Source: Dechloromonas sp. ZY10 (lineage in GTDB: Bacteria; Pseudomonadota; Gammaproteobacteria; Burkholderiales; Rhodocyclaceae). Taken from it: a stretch of DNA of 64,000 bases. Within the stretch, counting starts at the first letter, position 1, and every line of letters starts with the position of its first letter. Where the stretch lies: NCBI RefSeq assembly GCF_041378895.1, contig NZ_CP144212.1, positions 3,395,501 to 3,459,500 of the forward strand, in the 5' to 3' direction. Under the pieces are notes generated by a model that saw only the letters and a list, made by a program, of their open reading frames with translations, was not told the DNA's origin and made no database searches. Position numbers and translations under genes: made by a program. Shown one piece after another: positions 58,856-64,000 of this stretch.

Positions 58856-59872
58856 ATGTCTGCCGTCCTTGCTGCCGTCGATTTAACCCCGTTCAACACG
58901 CTGGCCCTGCCGGGCCGTGCTGCCGCCTATCTGAAAATCACCGATCCGGGGCAGTTGACCGTGGAAGCGCTGCAGGACACCCGTCGCTTCGTTCTCGGCG
59001 GCGGCTCCAACCTCGTCCTGCGCGGCGACTTCGACGGCCTCTTGCTGCATATGGCAATTGGCGGCCGCCGCCTGCTGCGTGAAGATGCCGAGGCCTGGTA
59101 CATCGAAGCCGGCGCCGGCGAAAACTGGCACGGCTTCGTGCAATGGACCCTGGAGCAAGGCTGGCCCGGCCTGGAAAACCTGGCCCTGATCCCTGGCAGC
59201 GTCGGTGCTGCGCCGATCCAGAACATCGGTGCTTACGGCCTCGAAGTCGGCGAGCGCATCCACTCGCTGCAGGTCTGGGATTTCAAGAAAAAGGCACTGA
59301 TCACGGTCGACCGCAAAGGCTGCCATTTCGGCTACCGGGACAGTGTTTTCAAGCAACACGGATGGCATACCGACGGCCGGATGGTGATCGTCAGCGTCGT
59401 ATTCCGCCTGCCCAAGGCCTGGCAAGCCAACTGCCGCTATCACGACGTGGCCGAGGAATTGGCGGCCCGCGGGATTGCTGACCCCGCCCCCCGGGACATC
59501 GCCGAGGCCATTGTTGCCATTCGCCAGCGCAAGCTGCCCGATCCAGCAAAGTTGCCGAATGTCGGCAGTTTTTTCCAGAACCCGGTAGTCTCGCGCGACA
59601 AGTGTGCGGCACTGCTGGCGATTCACCCGGACATGCCGCGCTACCCGCAAAACGACGGCCGCACCAAGCTGGCCGCCGGCTGGCTGATCGAGCAGGCGGG
59701 CTGGAAGGGACGCGACCTCGGACCGGTCGGGATGTACGAAGAGCAGGCACTGGTCCTGGTCAATCGCGGCGGCGCCACCGGCAGCGATGTCGAACGGACG
59801 ATGCAGGCGGTACAAGAGGCCGTGCGCGACGGTTTCGGCGTCGAACTTATTCCCGAACCGGTGTTTCTGTAA
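58856..59872 (+). CDS. murB: UDP-N-acetylenolpyruvoylglucosamine reductase (type I MurB)
   Basis: 338 residues of the longer, type I form. FAD-binding [36 protein letters not shown], the catalytic Ser in [10 protein letters not shown] and the C-terminal Glu in [11 protein letters not shown]. It reduces UDP-GlcNAc-enolpyruvate to UDP-MurNAc. A palindrome copy encodes ITVDRK near residue 150. The upstream extension to 58736 overlaps the divergent kinase gene and is not used. The 3' end overlaps the convergent amidase gene by 26 bases. Confidence 0.95.
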   Translation: MSAVLAAVDLTPFNTLALPGRAAAYLKITDPGQLTVEALQDTRRFVLGGGSNLVLRGDFDGLLLHMAIGGRRLLREDAEAWYIEAGAGENWHGFVQWTLEQGWPGLENLALIPGSVGAAPIQNIGAYGLEVGERIHSLQVWDFKKKALITVDRKGCHFGYRDSVFKQHGWHTDGRMVIVSVVFRLPKAWQANCRYHDVAEELAARGIADPAPRDIAEAIVAIRQRKLPDPAKLPNVGSFFQNPVVSRDKCAALLAIHPDMPRYPQNDGRTKLAAGWLIEQAGWKGRDLGPVGMYEEQALVLVNRGGATGSDVERTMQAVQEAVRDGFGVELIPEPVFL

Positions 59873-60569
59873 GCAGGCAACCGGCCAGCGCCCGCGCCAG
59901 CGCCGCAGCCATCCGCTGCTGCCGAGCGGGATCGCGAAGTTCCAGTTCTTCCTCGCGGTGCTTGATCACGCCGGCCTCGAACAACAGCGCCGGCAAGCGG
60001 GTCCGGTAAAGCACGACCAGATTGTCGTAATACCAGACGCCATTTTCGGCATCGGCAGCACGATGCTTGCGCCCGTGCCAAGGCGTCGGAACAAAGCCGG
60101 CCTCGCGCAGGGCCCGGCCGGCCGCAACGGCACAGCGCAAACTGATGGCCGGCTCGGGGTTGGCGGCCGAGATGAAAATCCCGTAACCGCGCTTGTGCTC
60201 GGTATAACTTGCCGCCTCGCCATCCCAGTCCCATTCCTGCAGATACTCCTCGCTGATCGAATCATGATGGATGGAAATGAACAGATCGCTGTTGCCGGCC
60301 TGGCGCGGCCGTTCGACCAGACTGCCGATCTCGCCGGCAAAATTGACCGGCCGCACGGCCACTCCGTAGGCGGGCAGCGCGGTGGCCAGGACCTCGGCAA
60401 AATCGCGGTTGAAGGCGAATTCGCTGCGTCCGCGGGCGCTGGCTGCACCGCCATCGCGAATCCCATGGCCAACATCGACCGCTACCAGCGGAGGGGGCCG
60501 GCTACCTGCGGCCAAAGCCACGGTCGACAGGAAAAAAAGGCAAAAAACGACTAGGGGTCGGATTATCAT
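59847..60569 (-). CDS. N-acetylmuramoyl-L-alanine amidase (amidase_3 type)
   Basis: 240 residues from ATG 60569 with GGAG eight bases upstream. Signal peptide [17 protein letters not shown]; zinc motifs [21 protein letters not shown] with the Glu equivalent further on, [10 protein letters not shown], and [14 protein letters not shown] with the catalytic Glu. The insert [23 protein letters not shown] holds the usual helices. It cleaves the amide between MurNAc and the peptide in the periplasm. No AMIN domain, so it is of the short type. Confidence 0.9.
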   Translation of the reverse strand: MIIRPLVVFCLFFLSTVALAAGSRPPPLVAVDVGHGIRDGGAASARGRSEFAFNRDFAEVLATALPAYGVAVRPVNFAGEIGSLVERPRQAGNSDLFISIHHDSISEEYLQEWDWDGEAASYTEHKRGYGIFISAANPEPAISLRCAVAAGRALREAGFVPTPWHGRKHRAADAENGVWYYDNLVVLYRTRLPALLFEAGVIKHREEELELRDPARQQRMAAALARALAGCLLTETPVRE

Positions 60570-60664
60570 CGCAGGCACTCCGGCAGGCGCCGCAGACTAG
60601 CACGCCACTGCCCCGACCGCAGCCCCGCAACCCTTTGTATTCCACCCACCACTGCTTTCCCGCC

Positions 60665-61027
60665 ATGCCCGCACTGACCGTTTTCTCCCAGGCCCAGCCG
60701 ACCCCGACCTTCGACCATCCCCGCCCCGACCGCCTGCTTGCCGGCAATCCCCTGCGCACCACCCGGCAGTACTTCGCCAGCGATGATGGCACGCGTACTG
60801 CAGGTATCTGGCACTGCGAGCCGGGGGCCTGGCAAATTGCCTTCGCTGCCGGCAAGGATGAATTTTTCTGCATCATCGAAGGCCGGATCCGGATCACCGA
60901 CCACAACGGCATTGCCGCTGAATTCGGTCCCGGCGAGGCCGGAGTGATTCCGTCCGGGTTCACCGGCAGCTTCGAGGTGCTGGCACCGGTCCGTAAATAT
61001 TATGTGGTGATGGAGCCCGTTGCCTGA
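60665..61027 (+). CDS. Cupin-domain protein (ureidoglycine aminohydrolase / EutQ-like cupin)
   Basis: 120 residues from ATG 60665. The single cupin is GIWHCEPGAWQIAFAAGKDEFFCIIEGRIRI followed by EFGPGEAGVIPSGFTGSFEVLAPVRKYYVV, similar to the Cupin_3 (DUF861) group. Metal-binding His residues of the classic cupin motifs are largely missing, so catalysis is uncertain. An in-frame ATG at 60635 is an alternative. Function unknown. Confidence 0.8.
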   Translation: MPALTVFSQAQPTPTFDHPRPDRLLAGNPLRTTRQYFASDDGTRTAGIWHCEPGAWQIAFAAGKDEFFCIIEGRIRITDHNGIAAEFGPGEAGVIPSGFTGSFEVLAPVRKYYVVMEPVA

Positions 61028-61067
61028 ATCAGTTATAGTTGCCCGGATACTTTCACGGTCATGCCCA

Positions 61068-61640
61068 ATGAATGAAAACACCAGTCCGCCGATGCGTGGC
61101 ACCTCGGCCCACATGCCTGACCTGAACTGGAGCCAGGTCCGCGAAACCGTGCTCCTGCTCGAACTGGCCGCACTGCAGATCGAGGCTGCAATGAAAGACA
61201 GCCACTCCTCGGTCGAGGTGTTGACCCAGTCGTTCACCACCATGGCCGGCTACATGCAGCAGATCGGCTCGACCCTGCATGCCTTGCCCGACGAAGGCGA
61301 GGCGGGACAGGCCAAAAGCGAATTGCTTGCCGTCAGCAGCAATGTTTCCGGCATGGTGCATCAGGCGATCATCGCCTTCCAGTTCTACGACAAGCTGGTC
61401 CAGCGCCTGGCCCACGTCGGCCACAGCCTGGGCGACCTCAGCGACCTGGTCGGCGATGGCCGCCGCCTGTTCAACCCCGGCGAATGGGTAGACCTGCAAA
61501 GTCGCATCCGCGCCAAGTACACCACCGTCGAAGAAGTGGCGATGTTCGATGCAGTCATGCACGGCGTCCCGGTCGAGGAAGCCGTTGAACGCTTCATGGC
61601 CGAGATGAAGGAAAAAGACGACGACATCGAACTGTTCTGA
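61068..61640 (+). CDS. CheZ-like four-helix-bundle protein, putative phosphatase
   Basis: 190 residues, mostly helical, no signal peptide. The stretch FYDKLVQRLAHV contains Gln105, Asp108 and Gln112, matching the D-x3-Q phosphatase core of CheZ (FQDLTGQVI). The tail KEKDDDIELF is acidic and ends in bulky hydrophobics, as does the CheY-binding peptide at the CheZ C-terminus. Overall length is close to CheZ's. No cheY is present here. The HPt gene follows 34 bases later, so it likely serves a phosphorelay. Assignment is by motif only. Confidence 0.55.
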   Translation: MNENTSPPMRGTSAHMPDLNWSQVRETVLLLELAALQIEAAMKDSHSSVEVLTQSFTTMAGYMQQIGSTLHALPDEGEAGQAKSELLAVSSNVSGMVHQAIIAFQFYDKLVQRLAHVGHSLGDLSDLVGDGRRLFNPGEWVDLQSRIRAKYTTVEEVAMFDAVMHGVPVEEAVERFMAEMKEKDDDIELF

Positions 61641-61674
61641 CCCCGCTGAATGCAGAAGAGGCAGGAGTAAGCCC

Positions 61675-62034
61675 ATGACCACCCCCGATTTTCCGCAGCT
61701 TCCCGGCATCAATACCGAAGATGGCCTGGCCCGGATGATGCACAAGCCCAGTCTGTACGAAAAAGTGCTGCGCGACTTTCACGCCCGCTTCATCGACGAA
61801 CTGCCGCAATTGCAGGTTCTGCTGGCCGGAGCCGACTATGCAGCGGCGGCCCACCGGGTGCACAGCGCCAAAGGCCTGGCCGGAACCATCGGTGCCATCG
61901 CCCTGCAGGATCTCGCCCGCCAGCTAGAAGCCCCTCTGCGCGAAGGACAGGCGCCAGCCGGTGAGCAGCTCGCCGCCTTCGCTGCCGAACTGGAACGGGT
62001 GCTGCAAGGTATCCGCAGCGCCTTTCCCGGCTGA
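61675..62034 (+). CDS. HPt-domain phosphotransfer protein
   Basis: 119 residues forming one HPt domain. The phospho-accepting histidine is His63 in HRVHSAKGLAGTIGA, with the typical Lys-Gly after it. The N-terminus (PGINTEDGLARMMHKPSLYEKVLRDF) matches other free HPt proteins that follow receiver or kinase genes. GGCAGGAG lies before the ATG. Possible donor: the hybrid kinase at 56.0-58.8 kb, which lacks its own HPt. Confidence 0.9.
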   Translation: MTTPDFPQLPGINTEDGLARMMHKPSLYEKVLRDFHARFIDELPQLQVLLAGADYAAAAHRVHSAKGLAGTIGAIALQDLARQLEAPLREGQAPAGEQLAAFAAELERVLQGIRSAFPG

Positions 62035-62057
62035 ACCACGGTCAACCGCGGCCAGGC

Positions 62058-62405
62058 TCAAAAATCGCTGGCCGCTTCCCAGATGATGTTGGCTTCAGGC
62101 CCCGCTTTGGCCGTTCGCTCCAAGGCATCGAGCAGCGGCCAGGCGCGCTGACCGAAGCTCACCGGTAGCGGCTTTTTCTCGCGCCGGCATTCCGCTTCCT
62201 CAGCCTCGTCTGGTGCCGGCGGCGCCGCTCTCATCGCCTCGCGCAAGGCGGCAGCTGCCGCCAGCATCTCCGGCTGCAAGAACACTCCGCGCGCGGTGCA
62301 TTCCTTGCCCATGGCCTGCAGCAAGGCCCTTGCCGTTTCGGCATACATCAGGATTTCTCCGGTTTCGGAGGATTCAAATCTGACCAGCAATCCATTTCTC
62401 CTCAT
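62058..62405 (-). CDS. DUF1840-family protein
   Basis: 115 residues from ATG 62405. LVRFESSETGEILMYAETARALLQAMGKECTARGVF is the DUF1840 N-terminal pattern, and the C-terminus PVSFGQRAWPLLDALERTA is also characteristic. No known function. A longer frame to 62444 is possible but starts before the conserved part. Confidence 0.85.
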   Translation of the reverse strand: MRRNGLLVRFESSETGEILMYAETARALLQAMGKECTARGVFLQPEMLAAAAALREAMRAAPPAPDEAEEAECRREKKPLPVSFGQRAWPLLDALERTAKAGPEANIIWEAASDF

Positions 62406-62512
62406 GGTCTTGCCCCTGGCCGGCCAAGCTCTGGCATCGAACAAGAAGCAGCGACACGGTTGTAATCCTCCCGTCGCATCATGCAGAATGCAGGCAGAGT
62501 CGGAGGAATGCG

Positions 62513-63157
62513 ATGAATATTAACGCCGTTCATCTCGAAACAGGTGCGGACGAACTGGAACGCTTGGCGCTCGAAGAATGTTTCAAGCGCATGCGTCACG
62601 ATCATACGGTCAGCGTTTTTGTCACACCGGCAGGACGCTGCGAGTTGGCCGCCAAATTTGCCCGCATGGGTGCCCTGGTTGATGTTGCCGACCACGCCGA
62701 GTGCCGCCAGGATATCGAAGGCCGCATCCTGGCCGCCGGTTGCGGCGCGGAGATCCGCTTTCTCGGTGCTGCGCTGCCGGAAGCCGCAGGGCAGGCCGTT
62801 ACCGAACCCTACGACATCATTTTCGTCCGTCGCGGGCTGTGCTCGGTGCCTTACCCGGAAGCCAAGCGCATCGTCCGCCAGTTGCTGCAAAAGCTCAAAA
62901 TCGGCGGCCGCATCTATCTATCCATCCTCGGCCTGCACTCTGAACTGGGTGATGGCTACAGCGCCCTCGACCTGCCGGTCGGCAAACGCTTCGGCCCGCT
63001 GGCCCCGGCGATCGCCCAGAAATACGGCATCAGCAGCGATATCTGCCTGTACACCGAACGCGACCTGTTCATGCTGCTGCTTGAATCCGGCGCCAGCGTC
63101 CTGCGCACGATGACCACTTCCTACGGCAGCGTCAAGGCGGTGGGTGGCCGTACCTGA
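62513..63157 (+). CDS. Methyltransferase-like protein of unknown role
   Basis: 214 residues with a Rossmann-like layout: SVFVTPAGRCELAAKFARMGALVDVAD takes the place of motif I, but lacks a clear GxGxG; YDIIFVRRGLCSVPYPEA and LKIGGRIYLSILGL resemble the post-motif strands of SAM methyltransferases. I infer a diverged, possibly inactive methyltransferase fold. It precedes the TPR gene by seven bases. Confidence 0.6.
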   Translation: MNINAVHLETGADELERLALEECFKRMRHDHTVSVFVTPAGRCELAAKFARMGALVDVADHAECRQDIEGRILAAGCGAEIRFLGAALPEAAGQAVTEPYDIIFVRRGLCSVPYPEAKRIVRQLLQKLKIGGRIYLSILGLHSELGDGYSALDLPVGKRFGPLAPAIAQKYGISSDICLYTERDLFMLLLESGASVLRTMTTSYGSVKAVGGRT

Positions 63158-63164
63158 AATTCCC

Positions 63165-64000
63165 ATGCGCGAGGCTGGCGACGACGAACTGGAAGTCCTG
63201 TTTGCGCGTGGTCTGGGGCGGCTACAGGGCGGCGACCCGACAGGTGCCGTGCAGGCATTCGCCGTTGCCCGCGAGATCGCTCCCGGCATTCCCGAAATTC
63301 ACGCCAATCTCGCCCTCGCCCACGAAGCCTGCGGAAACATTGGCGCCGCCCAAGCCGCTTATCGCGAAGCCCTGTGGCTGGCCCCTGACGATGTCCAGAT
63401 CCTGCTCAATTACGGCGCCCTGCTGACCCGCCAGCAGCAATTTGGTGAAGCCGAACTCAGCTACCGGCAAGCCCTGGAACTGCAGCCCGACCATCCCGCC
63501 ATCTGGTCCAACCTGGGCGTGCTCTACGCCTGCCTGCAGCGCGAAATCCTGGCGGAGGACTGCTACCGGCAGGCGCTCGAACTCGACCCGGCGCATCGCA
63601 ACAGCCAGTTCAACCTGGCTTATCTGCTGCTCCGCCAAGGTCGCCTCAACGAAGGCTGGCAACGCCTCGAAGCCCGTGACAGCCGCCACCACCTGTTGCA
63701 GACCCTAGCGCTACCGGAATGGCAGGGGCAGGACCTGCGGGGACGACGGATCGTGATTGCAGCCGAGGGCGGCCACGGCGACATGCTGCATTTTGGCCGC
63801 TACGGCGCCTGCCTCAAGGCCGCCGGTGCGGCCAGCGTCGGCATTGTCGCCTATCCCGGATTGCGCAGCCTGTTTTTGGCCCTGAGCGGCGTGGACCGGG
63901 TACTGGCGCACGACACACCGCTGACGGCCGCCGAATGGGACTACTGGGTCGCCCCGTTGAGCCTGCCCGGGCAACTGGGCGGTGACGCCGGAGAAGTGCC
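63165..64000 (+). CDS. TPR protein with glycosyltransferase-like C-terminal part (cut by window end)
   Basis: The frame is open from ATG 63165 to the window end (278 residues seen). Residues about 5-165 hold four or five TPR repeats (IHANLALAHEACGNIGAAQAAYREALWLAPD, ILLNYGALLTRQQQFGEAELSYRQALELQPD, and WSNLGVLYACLQREILAEDCYRQALELDP, each in segments of the 34-residue type). Then WQGQDLRGRRIVIAAEGGHGDMLHFGRYGACLKAAG is typical of the TPR-plus-glycosyltransferase-9-like proteins. Function unknown, perhaps glycosylation of surface structures. Confidence 0.8.
   Translation, partial: MREAGDDELEVLFARGLGRLQGGDPTGAVQAFAVAREIAPGIPEIHANLALAHEACGNIGAAQAAYREALWLAPDDVQILLNYGALLTRQQQFGEAELSYRQALELQPDHPAIWSNLGVLYACLQREILAEDCYRQALELDPAHRNSQFNLAYLLLRQGRLNEGWQRLEARDSRHHLLQTLALPEWQGQDLRGRRIVIAAEGGHGDMLHFGRYGACLKAAGAASVGIVAYPGLRSLFLALSGVDRVLAHDTPLTAAEWDYWVAPLSLPGQLGGDAGEV

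Overview
This is a GC-rich, gene-dense chromosomal stretch from a Gram-negative bacterium, most likely a betaproteobacterium of the Rhodocyclales type (inference). The reasons are a class I PHA synthase, anaerobic ubiquinone genes ubiUVT, a SAM-II riboswitch before metX-metW, de novo cobalamin genes, a complete leucine/isovalerate catabolic cluster and an mreBCD-mrdA-rodA-rlpA locus. Nearly all DNA is coding and neighbouring genes often overlap by 1-4 bases. I see no rRNA, tRNA, CRISPR array, prophage or transposase.

Layout. 0-4.4 kb: cobalamin block (cobQ on the minus strand, then a B12 riboswitch and bluB-cbiB-cobD plus a B12-binding protein). 4.5-10.8 kb: a small exported protein, a SCO1-type copper protein, and a likely sensory unit of solute-binding protein, membrane diguanylate cyclase with decayed EAL domain, and TonB-dependent receptor. 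11-17.7 kb: SAM-II riboswitch with metX-metW-ampG, a four-gene YqjD/E/K-like envelope group, xthA and pyrE. 17.7-28.3 kb: gatCAB on the minus strand, divergent from the rod-shape operon mreBCD-mrdA-rodA-rlpA. 28.3-34.4 kb: ubiUVT behind a candidate FNR site, a MoaD-like protein, phaC and a metallo-beta-lactamase-fold hydrolase. 34.5-49.9 kb: leucine degradation under LiuR (thioesterase, ivd, a GNAT-carbonic anhydrase fusion, thiolase, acyl-CoA dehydrogenase, liuB, liuC, liuD, acyl-CoA synthetase, HMG-CoA lyase). 50-64 kb: mixed housekeeping (rapZ, ubiX, murB, an amidase), a hybrid histidine kinase, a CheZ-like/HPt pair, and a TPR protein cut by the window end.

How the genes work together. The leucine cluster encodes isovaleryl-CoA dehydrogenase, both methylcrotonyl-CoA carboxylase subunits, methylglutaconyl-CoA hydratase and HMG-CoA lyase. 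The thiolase and an AMP-forming CoA ligase could finish the products to acetyl-CoA. The embedded carbonic anhydrase may supply bicarbonate to the carboxylase. PHA synthase, O2-independent quinone synthesis and the FNR-like site suggest a facultative life with varying oxygen and carbon storage.

The least explained DNA is non-coding. A palindrome with core CGGTCGACCG recurs at least nine times, alone, in spaced pairs and inside genes. Between liuB and liuC, about 900 bases hold a 30-bp tandem repeat followed by a roughly 490-bp inverted pair of related elements that carry the same palindrome. This looks like a dispersed REP-like or composite repeat system and is my main candidate for something undescribed.
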